Assembly: GCF_018310535.1 (NCBI RefSeq) | Contig: NZ_CP074102.1 | Span: 3,410,001 to 3,474,000, forward strand | Direction: 5' to 3' | Length of the DNA stretch: 64,000 nucleotides | Source of the DNA: Streptomyces mirabilis | GTDB lineage: Bacteria > Actinomycetota > Actinomycetes > Streptomycetales > Streptomycetaceae | Part shown: positions 49,712 to 58,296 of the stretch, piece by piece | How positions within the stretch are numbered: position 1 is the stretch's first letter | How the letters are laid out: each line of letters begins with the position of its first letter | Notes under the pieces: model-generated | What the model was told of the DNA's origin: nothing | Databases searched by the model: none | The model's input: only the letters and a program-made list of their open reading frames with translations | Program-made: the position numbers and the translations under genes

Positions 49712-50017
49712 ATCTCCACCACCTGACGAAGGATCATGAAGTCGGATGAGCAGTGATCTTCATACGCGAAGCGTCCGTGCGATCACCAGATGTGACATTT
49801 CCGCTCGTCACCACAGGTCCGGGGCGGCGTCTCAATATCAAGAGACTTCCGATGCATGCAAATTGGTGCTGGACGCAGGGGCTTGGTAGAGGAGCGCGTT
49901 CACACATCAGAGGGAGGGGTGTGGACGGATGTGGACAGACATCGGCGCGTGCACACATTCACGAGGGGGAGGCGGTCGAGAGGTGCGCGCGAGACGCCGC
50001 CGGCCCGGTGACCGTTC

Positions 50018-50033
50018 CGTGACCTGCGTCACA
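50018..50033. promoter_or_regulatory. Crp-like box upstream of the NlpC/P60 gene
   Basis: CGTGACCTGCGTCACA fits GTG-N6-GNCAC and differs from the symmetric TGTGA-N6-TCACA consensus at one base. It is about 240 bases before the NlpC/P60 start, and about 500 from nuoA on the other side. Confidence 0.6.
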
Positions 50034-50271
50034 TCGGCCTATGGGTCAGATAAGCCGGCCTTGGCCACAGGCTGCGACCAGTGGTAGGCGGAGGGCAATT
50101 CGGACGTAATACGGAAAGAGCATGATCACAGGCTTGATCACCTCTGTCCATAATGCCCGTTACGGCGTCAATAAGAAGTGACGCGCCCCGGATTCGGCCG
50201 CGGATTGAACAACTGTGGCGCACCACACGTTTCTTGAAGGTATGAGGGAGTCCCTGATACCGGTTGTACCC

Positions 50272-51078
50272 ATGTCCCACACCGCTCACATACGCAACCA
50301 CCGGAAGCCCCGCCGCAACGCGTCGACGCTAGCGATGCGCGCCGGAGTTGCCGGTGGCGTTCTCAGCACCTTGGCCGTGGCCGGTGCGGCTGGTTCGGCG
50401 AACGCGGCCGAGCCCGTGACGCAGACCCTCGAACTGCCCACCCTGACGGCCGACCTGGCCACTCAGCTGGCACAGTCCGCGGACGCCACGCAGCAGGCAG
50501 CTGCCAACTACGAGCTGCAGGCCGAGCGCGACGCGGCCGCCGCAAAGGCCGCGAAGCAGGCCAAGGCGGACCTCGCGGACGCCAAGAAGAAGGCCGAGGC
50601 CAAGAAGAAGGCCGAGGACGCGCGCAAGGCCGCAGCCGCCCAGGCCGCCTCTCGGTCGTCCACGCGGACCGTCCTGTCCAGCTCCGCGGGCTCCTCGAGT
50701 TCGACCGTCTCCGCCCCGGCCAGCGGCAGTGTCGCCACCGTCATCGCCTTCCTCAAGGCTCAGGTCGGCGACGCGTACGTGATGGGCGGTACGGGCCCCA
50801 ACGCCTGGGACTGCTCCGGCCTCGTGCAGGCCGCGTTCCGGCAGGTCGGTGTCGACCTGCCGCGCGTCTCGCAGGACCAGTCGACGTCCGGTACGCCGGT
50901 CTCGCTGTCCAACATCCAGGTCGGCGACATCCTGTACTGGGGTTCGGCCGGTTCGGCGTACCACGTGGGTGTGTACATCGGTAACGGCCAGTACCTGGAC
51001 GCGGCCAACCCCTCCAAGGGTGTGGTGATTCAGGACCTTTCGGGCTACCCGGCCACGGGCGCGGTGCGCGTTCTCTGA
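50272..51078 (+). CDS. Secreted NlpC/P60 peptidoglycan endopeptidase
   Basis: A 268-residue exported hydrolase. A Tat/Sec-like signal region (1-45, RKPRRNASTLAMRAGVAGGVLSTLAVAGAAGSANA) precedes an Ala/Lys/Glu-rich coiled coil (about 75-125) as in RipA-like proteins. A Ser-rich linker follows, then the NlpC/P60 domain (about 152-268) with catalytic Cys181 in WDCSGLV and His231 in YHVGVYIG. It should cut D-Glu/meso-Dpm or L,L-Dpm stem-peptide bonds during growth or division. ATG 50272 gives the best signal peptide; ATG 50242 is upstream, and neither has a strong ribosome-binding site. The gene ends at a strong terminator. Confidence 0.93.
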   Translation: MSHTAHIRNHRKPRRNASTLAMRAGVAGGVLSTLAVAGAAGSANAAEPVTQTLELPTLTADLATQLAQSADATQQAAANYELQAERDAAAAKAAKQAKADLADAKKKAEAKKKAEDARKAAAAQAASRSSTRTVLSSSAGSSSSTVSAPASGSVATVIAFLKAQVGDAYVMGGTGPNAWDCSGLVQAAFRQVGVDLPRVSQDQSTSGTPVSLSNIQVGDILYWGSAGSAYHVGVYIGNGQYLDAANPSKGVVIQDLSGYPATGAVRVL

Positions 51079-51110
51079 GTCGCGGGACCTTGTAAGTCAT
51101 ACGGCATGAA

Positions 51111-51136
51111 GGCCGCCACCCGAGTGGGTGGCGGCC
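51111..51136. terminator. Strong hairpin terminator after the NlpC/P60 gene
   Basis: GGCCGCCACCC (51111-51121) and GGGTGGCGGCC (51126-51136) form a perfect 11-base stem with a GAGT loop, followed by TCGTCGTG. Located 33 bases after the stop and before the end of the convergent menJ gene. Confidence 0.85.
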
Positions 51137-51239
51137 TCGTCGTGCTGCCCCGGGGGCGGGACCGCCCCCGGACGCCCCCGGAACGACCCCGGAGACCCCG
51201 GGAGGTCCCCGGAGGTCCCCCGGGCGCCCCGTGATGGCG

Positions 51240-52586
51240 TCAGGCCTTCGGTGCCACCTTCGAGAGGCCGTTGATGATGCGGTCCATCGCGTCGCCGCCG
51301 GTCGGGTCCGTGAGGTTCGCGAGCATCTTGAGGGTGAACTTCATCAGCAGCGGGTGGGTCAGGCCGCGCTGGGTCGCGATCTTCATGACCTTCGGGTTGC
51401 CGATGAGCTTCACGAAGGCGCGGCCGAGGGTGTAGTAGCCGCCGTAGGTGTCCTTGAGGACACGGGGGTAGCGCTGGAGGGCCAGTTCGCGCTGGGTCGG
51501 CGTCGAGCGGGCGTGGGCCTGCACGATGACGTCCGCGGCGATCTGGCCGGACTCCATGGCGTAGGCGATGCCCTCGCCGTTGAAGGGGTTGACCAGGCCG
51601 CCGGCGTCGCCGACCAGCAGCAGACCCTTGGTGTAGTGCGGTTGGCGGTTGAAGGCCATGGGGAGGGCGGCGCCGCGGATCGGGCCGGTCATGTTCTCCG
51701 GCGTATAGCCCCAGTCCTCCGGCATGGACGCGCACCAGGCCTTCAGGACCTCGCGCCAGTCCAGCTCCTTGAAGGAGTTGGAGGTGTTGAGCACGCCCAG
51801 GCCCACGTTCGAGGTGCCGTCGCCCATGCCGAAGATCCAGCCGTAGCCGGGCAGCAGACGGTCCTCGGCGCCCCGGCGGTCCCACAGCTCCAGCCAGGAC
51901 TCCAGGTAGTCGTCCTCGTGGCGCGGGGACGTGAAGTACGTACGGACCGCGACACCCATCGGGCGGTCCTCGCGGCGGTGCAGGCCCATCGCCAGGGACA
52001 GGCGGGTCGAGTTGCCGTCGGCGGCGACGACCAGCGGCGCGTGGAAGGTGACCTCGCGCTTCTCCCCCACGTCGCCCAGCTTCGCGTGCACGCCCGTGAT
52101 GCGGCCGGTGCGGTCGTCGATGATGGGGGCGCCGACGTTGCAGCGCTCGTACAGCCGCGCGCCCGCCTTCTGCGCCTGCCGGGCCAGCTGCTCGTCGAAG
52201 TCGTCGCGCTTGCGGACGAGTCCGTAGTCCGGGTAGGAGGCGAGATCCGGCCAGTCCAGCTGGAGGCGGACGCCGCCGCCGATGATGCGCAGGCCCTTGT
52301 TGCGCAGCCAGCCGGCCTCTTCGGAGATGTCGATCCCCATGGAGACGAGCTGCTTGGTGGCGCGCGGGGTCAGGCCGTCACCGCAGACCTTCTCCCTCGG
52401 GAACGCGGTCTTCTCCAGGAGCAGGACGTCGAGTCCGGCCTTCGCCAGGTAGTACGCGGTCGTGGAACCGGCTGGTCCAGCCCCGACGACGATCACATCT
52501 GCGGTGTTTTCGGAGAGGGGTTGGGGCTCGGTCACGGCGGGGTCTCCCCAAGACTCGAAATCTGCGTGCTGACGGGCACTGGACAT
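51240..52586 (-). CDS. menJ: Geranylgeranyl reductase-family menaquinone side-chain reductase
   Basis: FAD enzyme of up to 448 residues that saturates isoprene units of menaquinone (MenJ type). The N-terminal dinucleotide motif is VIVVGAGPAGSTTAYYLAKAGLDVLLLEK, then CGDGLTPRATKQL (the PxxYxWxFP/CGDG-type active-site region of the family), VVAADGNSTRLS, and GLLLVGDAGGLVNPFNGEGIAYAMESG for FAD ribityl binding. Streptomyces make partly saturated MK-9, and Complex I and menG are nearby, so quinone reduction fits better than archaeal-type lipid reduction. ATG 52586 has no Shine-Dalgarno; GTG 52535 behind GGGGAGACC is a credible shorter start. Confidence 0.9.
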   Translation of the reverse strand: MSSARQHADFESWGDPAVTEPQPLSENTADVIVVGAGPAGSTTAYYLAKAGLDVLLLEKTAFPREKVCGDGLTPRATKQLVSMGIDISEEAGWLRNKGLRIIGGGVRLQLDWPDLASYPDYGLVRKRDDFDEQLARQAQKAGARLYERCNVGAPIIDDRTGRITGVHAKLGDVGEKREVTFHAPLVVAADGNSTRLSLAMGLHRREDRPMGVAVRTYFTSPRHEDDYLESWLELWDRRGAEDRLLPGYGWIFGMGDGTSNVGLGVLNTSNSFKELDWREVLKAWCASMPEDWGYTPENMTGPIRGAALPMAFNRQPHYTKGLLLVGDAGGLVNPFNGEGIAYAMESGQIAADVIVQAHARSTPTQRELALQRYPRVLKDTYGGYYTLGRAFVKLIGNPKVMKIATQRGLTHPLLMKFTLKMLANLTDPTGGDAMDRIINGLSKVAPKA

Positions 52587-52633
52587 GGGCAGTCTATGCA
52601 GCGGTACTGATCACCTGGCTGAAGGGTTGCCCC

Positions 52634-53140
52634 GTGAACCGAGCTCTCCCCGACGTACGGCTGCGTGTCCCCACCGACGAGGACGCGTTCGCCTGGCACC
52701 GGATCTTCGCCGACCCCGAGGTCATGGAGTTCCACGGTGGGAAGGCGGCCGAACTGTCGGTGTACGAGGAGCTCACCGCGCGGCAGCGCCGGCACGACGC
52801 CGAACTCGGATTCTGTCTGTGGACCCTGGTCGACGCGGAGGGTGAGGTGCTCGGCTTCACCGGCGCGCAGCCGTGGCCGCGCGAGTGGGGGCCGAAGGGC
52901 GAGATCGAGATCGGGTGGCGGCTCGGCAGGGCGCATTGGGGCAAGGGGTACGTCACCGCCGCCGCGCTCACCACCCTGGAGCGGGTGCGCGCGGCGGGCG
53001 TCTCGGATGTCGTCGCCGTGGTCAGGGCGGGCAACGAGCGCTCCATCGCCGTGACCCGACGCGTCGGCATGGAACTGGCCGAGGTCGTCACCCATCCCAC
53101 GACGGCCGAACCCGCGCACTGCTACCGCCTCGCCCTCTGA
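52634..53140 (+). CDS. GNAT-family N-acetyltransferase
   Basis: A 168-residue acetyl-CoA-dependent transferase of the RimJ/RimL-like Acetyltransf_3 group. It opens with LPDVRLRVPTDEDAFAWHRIFADPEVMEF, has EIEIGWRLGRAHWGKGYVTAAALTTLERV (acetyl-CoA loop, here W-G-K-G-Y), and ends with VRAGNERSIAVTRRVGMELAEVVTHP, the conserved N-x-x-S-x-x-x-x-x-x-x-G-M helix. GTG 52634 follows GAAGGG. Divergent from menJ. Substrate could be a small amine or a protein N-terminus; not decidable here. Confidence 0.9.
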   Translation: MNRALPDVRLRVPTDEDAFAWHRIFADPEVMEFHGGKAAELSVYEELTARQRRHDAELGFCLWTLVDAEGEVLGFTGAQPWPREWGPKGEIEIGWRLGRAHWGKGYVTAAALTTLERVRAAGVSDVVAVVRAGNERSIAVTRRVGMELAEVVTHPTTAEPAHCYRLAL

Positions 53141-53161
53141 CGGCTTCCGGAAGGCCGCCTC

Positions 53162-53203
53162 ACGGTTTCTCGCAGCCACCCGACGGTTTCCGGCAGCCAC
53201 CCG
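53162..53203. repeat. 21-bp tandem repeat downstream of the GNAT gene
   Basis: ACGGTTTCTCGCAGCCACCCG (53162-53182) and ACGGTTTCCGGCAGCCACCC plus G (53183-53203) are tandem, and shorter ACGGCTTCCGGAAG copies flank both sides (53139 and 53204). The flanking CTTCCGGAAG palindromes could pair as a hairpin that ends GNAT transcription. Confidence 0.8.
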
Positions 53204-53254
53204 ACGGCTTCCGGAAGGGCCGGGCCCTGGCTTACCCTTCCGGTACCGCTGGGG

Positions 53255-53596
53255 GTGACGTCCGTGCGCCTGACACCCAAGACACCCGAAGTGCGCGTGC
53301 CGCGGCTCATCGGCCTGATGGCCGTGGACGCACGCGAGACGGCCGACGCGCGAGGTGTGCTGCTCGCCGCGCCCGACCGGCCCGACTTCCATCTCACCGT
53401 CGTCGACTACGTCGTACGCCAATATCCGCCGCCCGGCTCCGAGGTGCCGCGCGGGGCCGTGGTCACCGTGTGGTTCGACCTCGGTGACGCGGAGGGCGGC
53501 GCGGGTGTGCGGGAGCCGCGGCTGCCGGGTCCGCCGTCGGGCGGCATGCGCCGTGAGCTCGACGAGCCCGGGGACCCGTTCGAAGTACTCAGGTGA
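53255..53596 (+). CDS. Small PASTA-domain protein
   Basis: A 113-residue protein consisting mostly of one PASTA domain (about 14-75): VRVPRLIGLMAVDARETADARGVLLAAPDRPDFHLTVVDYVVRQYPPPGSEVPRGAVVTVWFDLGD. PASTA modules bind peptidoglycan or beta-lactams in PknB-type kinases and penicillin-binding proteins, but this copy has no signal peptide or membrane segment, so it is presumably cytosolic. The C-terminus is Pro/Gly-rich. GTG 53255 lies directly after a G-run. Monocistronic between the GNAT gene and convergent menG. A detached PASTA domain without export is unusual; function unknown. Confidence 0.8.
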   Translation: MTSVRLTPKTPEVRVPRLIGLMAVDARETADARGVLLAAPDRPDFHLTVVDYVVRQYPPPGSEVPRGAVVTVWFDLGDAEGGAGVREPRLPGPPSGGMRRELDEPGDPFEVLR

Positions 53597-53630
53597 GACA
53601 GGCGCTCTCCGGAACCGAGAGCGGCAGCTC

Positions 53631-53738
53631 GCCGGGAGAACGTGTCAGGCGGCGCTTGCCCGGAGAACGCGTCCGGCGGCGCTTGCCCGGAAGAGGAGTC
53701 AGACGGCGCTCGCCCGGAGGAGGCGTCAGGCGGCCTTG
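53631..53738. repeat. Four 27-bp tandem repeats between PASTA gene and menG
   Basis: Units at 53631-53657, 53658-53684, 53685-53711 and 53712-53738, consensus start GCCCGGAGAACGCGTCMGGC, with units 1-2 closest and 3-4 diverged. The last unit contains the menG stop codon (53726). They can be read as coding in one frame but lack a plausible start. Confidence 0.9.
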
Positions 53739-54421
53739 AAGCCCCGGTGCAGGGCCACCACGCCGCCCGTCAGGTTCCGCCAGGCCACCTTCGACCAGCC
53801 GGCCTTGCGCAGCTTCTCGGCGAGCTCGGGCTGGTTCGGCCAGGCGCGGATGGACTCGGCGAGATAGACGTACGCGTCGGGGTTGGAGGACACCGCACGG
53901 GCGACCGGCGGCAGCGCGCGCATCAGGTACTCGGTGTAGACCGTGCGGAACGGCGCCCAGGTCGGGTGCGAGAACTCGCAGATCACGACCCGGCCGCCGG
54001 GCTTGGTCACCCGGTACAGCTCGCTCAGCGCCGTGTCGGTGTCCTGGACGTTGCGCAGGCCGAAGGAGATCGTCACCGCGTCGAAGGTGTCGTCCTTGAA
54101 GGGCAGCTTCGTCGCGTCGCCCGCGGTCAGCGGCAGCCAGGGGTGGTTCTTCTTGCCGACCCGGAGCATGCCGAGGGAGAAGTCGCAGGGCACGACGTAG
54201 GCGCCGGTGCGGGCGAAGGGGAGGGACGAGGTCGCCGTACCGGCCGCCAGGTCCAGGATCTTCTGTGCGGGACGCGCGTCGACCGCCTTCGCGACCTCCC
54301 TGCGCCACACCCGGTCCTGGCCGAGCGACAGCACGTCGTTCGTCAGGTCGTACCGTTCCGCCACGTCGTCGAACATCGAGGCGACTTCGTGCGGCTGCTT
54401 GTCCAGGGATGCGCGGGTCAC
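53726..54421 (-). CDS. menG: Demethylmenaquinone methyltransferase
   Basis: SAM-dependent C-methyltransferase that completes menaquinone (UbiE/MenG family), 231 residues. Motif I is [16 protein letters not shown], the UbiE signature [20 protein letters not shown] is near the N-terminus, and [48 protein letters not shown] covers motifs II-III with the FGLRN family tag. GTG 54421. Leftward gene whose 3' end runs into 27-bp repeats. It works with MqnC-pathway products and the polyprenyl chain to make MK for the adjacent Complex I. Confidence 0.96.
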   Translation of the reverse strand: MTRASLDKQPHEVASMFDDVAERYDLTNDVLSLGQDRVWRREVAKAVDARPAQKILDLAAGTATSSLPFARTGAYVVPCDFSLGMLRVGKKNHPWLPLTAGDATKLPFKDDTFDAVTISFGLRNVQDTDTALSELYRVTKPGGRVVICEFSHPTWAPFRTVYTEYLMRALPPVARAVSSNPDAYVYLAESIRAWPNQPELAEKLRKAGWSKVAWRNLTGGVVALHRGFKAA

Positions 54422-54439
54422 TCCCCCATTGTGGCAGCA

Positions 54440-54470
54440 CGGGCCGGGCGACTTTGCGGCGCCCGGCCCG
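54440..54470 (-). terminator. Strong hairpin after the acyltransferase gene
   Basis: CGGGCCGGGCG (54440-54450) pairs perfectly with CGCCCGGCCCG (54460-54470) around a 9-base loop. It lies 48 bases beyond the acyltransferase stop and 19 before the menG start, so it separates the polysaccharide operon from menG. Confidence 0.85.
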
Positions 54471-54517
54471 TACGCCGGTCTCGTGCAACCCCCTCAGGGG
54501 ATCTCCCGGAGGTTCCT

Positions 54518-55882
54518 TCAGGGGAGCAGCTTCGGCTTCTTCTTGGCGGCCACGTCCTCGACCCAGCCGACCAGCGGGATGGCGACCCAGATCAGCACCC
54601 AGCCGATGCCGAACATGAACCACTGGCTCTCCAGCGGCAGCCACTTCTCGAAGGCGGGCACCTTCCAGAACTGGTCGATCAGCGGGACCGCGAGCACGAG
54701 GGCGATCTCGTGCCAGAGGTAGATCGTCACCGCCCGCCCGTTGAAGATCGTCACGGTCCGGTCGAGCCGCTTGAAGCGGGCGAGCCAGGCGAAGTCGACG
54801 TTGTAATACGCCTTGAAGTACATCAGCAGCGTCACGAAGCCGGCCGACCAGAAGGTCTGCGCGACGGGGACCTCGTCCAGGTCGTACGTACCGAACTCCG
54901 CCTGGTGCGCGAAGGCGTACCAGCCGCCGTACGCCAGGAGGGCGAGCGACGCCAGGATCACCAGGGCCGGCTTCAGCCGCTGGAGCACGCCCTCGCGGTG
55001 CGCGAAGCCGACCAGCCAGCAGAACAGGAAGGTGGCGAAGTCCGTCAGGCCGCTGCCGAAGCGGTTGTACGGAGGCTGCCAGGCGTACTGGAAGACCAGG
55101 ATCGGGGCGAGGGACAGGAGCAGGACCGGGAGGGGGGCCTTGCGGAAGACCTTCAGGAGAAGCGGGGACATCAGGACGAACCAGAGGTACGTCCGCAGGT
55201 ACCAGAGGATCTCCCAGGCCTGGATGCCCCACTGGTTGCCCGGCGGGTCGCCGACCGGCACGATCCAGAAGACGATCTGCCAGCCCGGCATCCAGTCGTG
55301 GATCAGCATCGCCACCACGACGAAGGAGCCCCAGAACCAGAAGGGCGGCAGCAGCCGCCGCATGCGGCTCTTGACCACCTTGAGCGCGGGGCGTTCCAGG
55401 GACTTGGCCATCAGCGAGCCGGCGAGCGCGAACATCACGCCCATCGACGGGAAGACCAGGCCTGCCCAGGCCCAGCCGAAGGTGTGGTACGCCACGACAC
55501 GGACCAGCGCGACGGCGCGCAGCGCGTCGAAGTAGCGGTCGCGTCCGGTGCCTTTGGCCTTCGGCGCGGGGTCGGCGGCGGGGCTTTCGGGCTCCCCGGC
55601 GTCAGGGCTGGGCCCGGTCCGGACGGCAGCGTCCGCCGCGGGCTCCGGCTCGATCACCGGCAGGGGTGCCGTCTCGGTGACGTACACCTGGCCATGGTCG
55701 ACGTACCCCTGCCCGTAGCCGTACTGCTGGGGGACCTGATGCCGCCGGCCCTGGCCGTACGGATCGGGCTGCTGCCCGTACCCATAGTCATATCCCTGCT
55801 GCCCCTGCTGCCCTTGGTACTCCTGCTGGCCTTGGTACCCCTCATGTCCCTGGTACCGCTGTTGTTCCGAGCCCCAGCTCAT
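54518..55882 (-). CDS. Acyltransferase-3-family membrane O-acyltransferase
   Basis: A 454-residue integral membrane protein. The first 105 residues are a cytosolic low-complexity region rich in Gln, Tyr and Gly (YQGQQEYQGQQGQQGYDYGYG). The acyltransferase-3 domain follows from RDRYFDALRAVALVRVVAYHTFGWAW (catalytic-type His in helix 1) through about ten helices, including RMRRLLPPFWFWG and TIYLWHEIALVLAVPL near the end. Such proteins acetylate or succinylate sugars during polymer export. It begins 1 base after the synthase stop, so it is coupled to the deacetylase/glycosyltransferase gene and should decorate that polymer. No SGNH domain is fused. Confidence 0.9.
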   Translation of the reverse strand: MSWGSEQQRYQGHEGYQGQQEYQGQQGQQGYDYGYGQQPDPYGQGRRHQVPQQYGYGQGYVDHGQVYVTETAPLPVIEPEPAADAAVRTGPSPDAGEPESPAADPAPKAKGTGRDRYFDALRAVALVRVVAYHTFGWAWAGLVFPSMGVMFALAGSLMAKSLERPALKVVKSRMRRLLPPFWFWGSFVVVAMLIHDWMPGWQIVFWIVPVGDPPGNQWGIQAWEILWYLRTYLWFVLMSPLLLKVFRKAPLPVLLLSLAPILVFQYAWQPPYNRFGSGLTDFATFLFCWLVGFAHREGVLQRLKPALVILASLALLAYGGWYAFAHQAEFGTYDLDEVPVAQTFWSAGFVTLLMYFKAYYNVDFAWLARFKRLDRTVTIFNGRAVTIYLWHEIALVLAVPLIDQFWKVPAFEKWLPLESQWFMFGIGWVLIWVAIPLVGWVEDVAAKKKPKLLP

Positions 55883-55883
55883 G

Positions 55884-58277
55884 TCAGCTCACTCCTGCCG
55901 GGGTCCCGACCTCACCCGTGCGCTTGAGCTTCTGCCAGCGGAGGCGGCCGCCGGTCAGGGCGGTCACGGAGGAGTGGATCAGGACGAGGTACATCATCTG
56001 GCGGTATGCGAGCTGCTGCAGCGGCAGCATCGCGAGGTAGCGGTACTTCTCACGGTCGAGGCGGAACGCGTAGGCGGCGCAGACGAGTTGGACGACCAGC
56101 ACCGCCAGCCAGGCCAGCAGTGAGGCCCAGAAGTCCACGAAGATCATCGAGTAGATGGTGAACACGTCGATGAGCGGAGCGAGGACCGGCGTGATGATCT
56201 GGAAGATCACCACGAGCGGCATGCCTATGCGGCCGAAGCGGCCCGACGGGCCCTTGTCCGTCAGGGACTTGCGGTGCTTCCACAGCGCCTGCATGGTGCC
56301 GTACGACCAGCGGTAGCGCTGCGACCACAGCTGCTTCAGGGAACTCGGTGCCTCCGTCCAGGCCTTGGCGTGCTCCTGGTAGACGACCCGCCAGCCCGCG
56401 CGGTGCATCGCGATGGTGATGTCGGTGTCCTCGGCGAGCGTGTCCTCGCTCATGCCGCCGGCCTCGAGGACCGCGTCGCGGCGGAACGCGCCGATCGCGC
56501 CCGGGATGGTCGGCATGCAACGCAGCAGGTCGTACATGCGGCGGTCGAGGTTGAAGCCCATCACGTACTCGATGTGCTGCCAGGCGCCGATGATGGTGTT
56601 GCGGTTGCCGACCTTGGCGTTGCCCGCGACCGCGCCGATGCCCGGGTCCGCGAAGGGCTGGACGAGCTGGTGCACGGCGTCCGGTTCGAAGACGGTGTCG
56701 CCGTCCATCATCACGACGATGTCGTAACTGGCGTTGCGGACGCCGTTGTTGAGGGCGGCCGGTTTGCCCGCGTTCTCCTGGCGGATGACCCGGACATTGG
56801 GCAGGCCCAGCGACTCGGCGATCTCCTTGGTGCCGTCCGTGGAGCCGTCGTCGACGACGATGATCTCGATCGGATGGGTGCTCTGCGCCAGTGAGTGGAG
56901 CGTGTTGGCGATGCACTCCTTCTCGTTGTACGCGGGCACGATCACCGTGACCGGCCCGGTGACCGTCGGCCCCCAGCTGAACTTGCCGCCCTTGCCGCGT
57001 TTCCTGTTGCGCTGTCTGTAGTGACGGCGGGCGAGGATCAGCATCATCCCGAAGCGGCCCATGACGGAGATGCCGACGACCAGCAGCAGCCAGGAGAGCA
57101 GCGGCAGGACCCATTCGGCGACCGCGACCGCGTAGACGAGCGCCTTGCCCTCGTAGAGGGTCGAGCCGGTGGCCTTCTGCTGGCCGGACTGCTCGACGTT
57201 CACCTTGTTGGTGGAGTTGTTGGTGGAGCTCGAACCGGGCGCGGACTGTGTGCCGCCCGGCTGCTCGCCCAGCGCGCCGGTGTCCGTACCGGCACCCGCC
57301 CCCCCACCGGCACCGGCACCGGTCTGTCCGACCCCGGCCTCGACGGCCTGTCCGGAACCGGCGGTGCCCGTGCGGCCGGCACCGTTCGCCGCTCTGTTCA
57401 GCTTCACCGTCGCGCCGCTGACGGTGGTGAAGGAGTACCCCTTCGCCTTCATCTTCTTGATGTACGTGTCGAGCGCCTTGACCGTCTCCGAGCGGTCGCC
57501 GCCCGCGTCGTGCATGAGGACGACGGCGCCCTTGTTGTTCTTCGGCGTGGCCCACTGGACGATCTTCGAGACGCCCGGCTTCTTCCAGTCGTCGCTGTCG
57601 GTGTCGACGAAGACGCTGGTGTAGCCGAGGTTGCCGATCTCCTTGTAGACGGGCCAGCTGTAGTTGTCGACGGCGTTGATCTCCGAGGAGTACGGGGCCC
57701 GGAACAGCGTCGTCGTGATCCCCGCCGCACCCGCGAGCGCGAGCTGGGTCTGCTTCAGCTCGCGCTGGAGCCGGCCCGTGCCCTGGTAGGAGAGGTCGAC
57801 GTGGGTGAAGGTGTGGATGCCGACCTCATTGCCCTGGTCCACGAGGTCCTTCACGACGCTCGGATAGCGGGAGACCATCGAGCCGACCATGAAGAAGGTG
57901 GCCTCGACGCCGTTGTCTTCGAGCACCTTGAGGATCTGGGGAGTCCAGGTCGGGGTCGGACCGTCGTCGAAGGTGAGCACGATGGTCTTCTTCGGGACGG
58001 ACTGAGTCTTGGCCGTGCCGCCTGTGAACGTCAGAAGCGGACCGCCGTCGAGGATCTTCTGCGGCACCTTGTCGTAGGCCGCGCCGTCGCGCACCCGCGC
58101 GTCGTTGCCGATCTCGGAACGCAGATAGCCGTCGAGCAGCATCACGCTGGTGAGCCCCAGCAGGAGCAGCAGGGCGAGGATCACGCGCGGTTTCTGCAGC
58201 GCCGCGGCCTTGCCGGCCGCCCGCTCCATCTTGGTGGGGGCGCGCCGGCGGCCGCGTGAAGGCGTCGTCGAAGTCAT
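55884..58277 (-). CDS. Bifunctional polysaccharide deacetylase / GT2 polymer synthase
   Basis: A 797-residue membrane enzyme with two catalytic parts. After a basic head and one membrane helix (about 32-50), an extracellular NodB domain (about 95-300) carries TFDDGP (Asp104/105) and GIHTFTHVD (His155, His159), the zinc triad of CE4 deacetylases. A Gly/Ala/Thr/Asn-rich linker follows (about 300-370), then a membrane helix and a processive GT2 domain (about 430-690) with VIVPAYNEKE, VVDDGSTDG, MMDGDTVFEP, AEDTDITIAMHRAGWRV and QRYRWSYG (QxxRW), ending in about four helices. The architecture matches MatB-like synthases of poly-N-acetylglucosamine-type polymers in Streptomyces. The polymer here is unproven. 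Confidence 0.94.
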   Translation of the reverse strand: MTSTTPSRGRRRAPTKMERAAGKAAALQKPRVILALLLLLGLTSVMLLDGYLRSEIGNDARVRDGAAYDKVPQKILDGGPLLTFTGGTAKTQSVPKKTIVLTFDDGPTPTWTPQILKVLEDNGVEATFFMVGSMVSRYPSVVKDLVDQGNEVGIHTFTHVDLSYQGTGRLQRELKQTQLALAGAAGITTTLFRAPYSSEINAVDNYSWPVYKEIGNLGYTSVFVDTDSDDWKKPGVSKIVQWATPKNNKGAVVLMHDAGGDRSETVKALDTYIKKMKAKGYSFTTVSGATVKLNRAANGAGRTGTAGSGQAVEAGVGQTGAGAGGGAGAGTDTGALGEQPGGTQSAPGSSSTNNSTNKVNVEQSGQQKATGSTLYEGKALVYAVAVAEWVLPLLSWLLLVVGISVMGRFGMMLILARRHYRQRNRKRGKGGKFSWGPTVTGPVTVIVPAYNEKECIANTLHSLAQSTHPIEIIVVDDGSTDGTKEIAESLGLPNVRVIRQENAGKPAALNNGVRNASYDIVVMMDGDTVFEPDAVHQLVQPFADPGIGAVAGNAKVGNRNTIIGAWQHIEYVMGFNLDRRMYDLLRCMPTIPGAIGAFRRDAVLEAGGMSEDTLAEDTDITIAMHRAGWRVVYQEHAKAWTEAPSSLKQLWSQRYRWSYGTMQALWKHRKSLTDKGPSGRFGRIGMPLVVIFQIITPVLAPLIDVFTIYSMIFVDFWASLLAWLAVLVVQLVCAAYAFRLDREKYRYLAMLPLQQLAYRQMMYLVLIHSSVTALTGGRLRWQKLKRTGEVGTPAGVS

Positions 58278-58296
58278 GGAGGTGGGTCCGTTCCGG

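Larger units (their letters stand above)
49517..50271. other. Divergent regulatory region, nuo operon / NlpC-P60 gene
   Basis: About 750 bases with relatively high A/T and no convincing gene; a 90-codon open frame at 49753-50022 lacks a ribosome-binding site and protein-like composition. It contains the Rex-type operator (49624-49641), a CACAA-GCT-TTGTG palindrome (49699-49711) and a Crp-like box (50018-50033), and must hold promoters in both directions. Confidence 0.65.

Noticed and set aside
49753..50022. Possible 89-residue gene between nuoA and the endopeptidase gene
   Set aside because: No Shine-Dalgarno, unnatural composition, and it overlaps the Crp-like box region.
53642..55927. 761-codon plus-strand frame starting in the 27-bp repeats
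   Set aside because: It begins inside a tandem repeat whose period keeps frames open and then runs antisense to menG and the acyltransferase gene.
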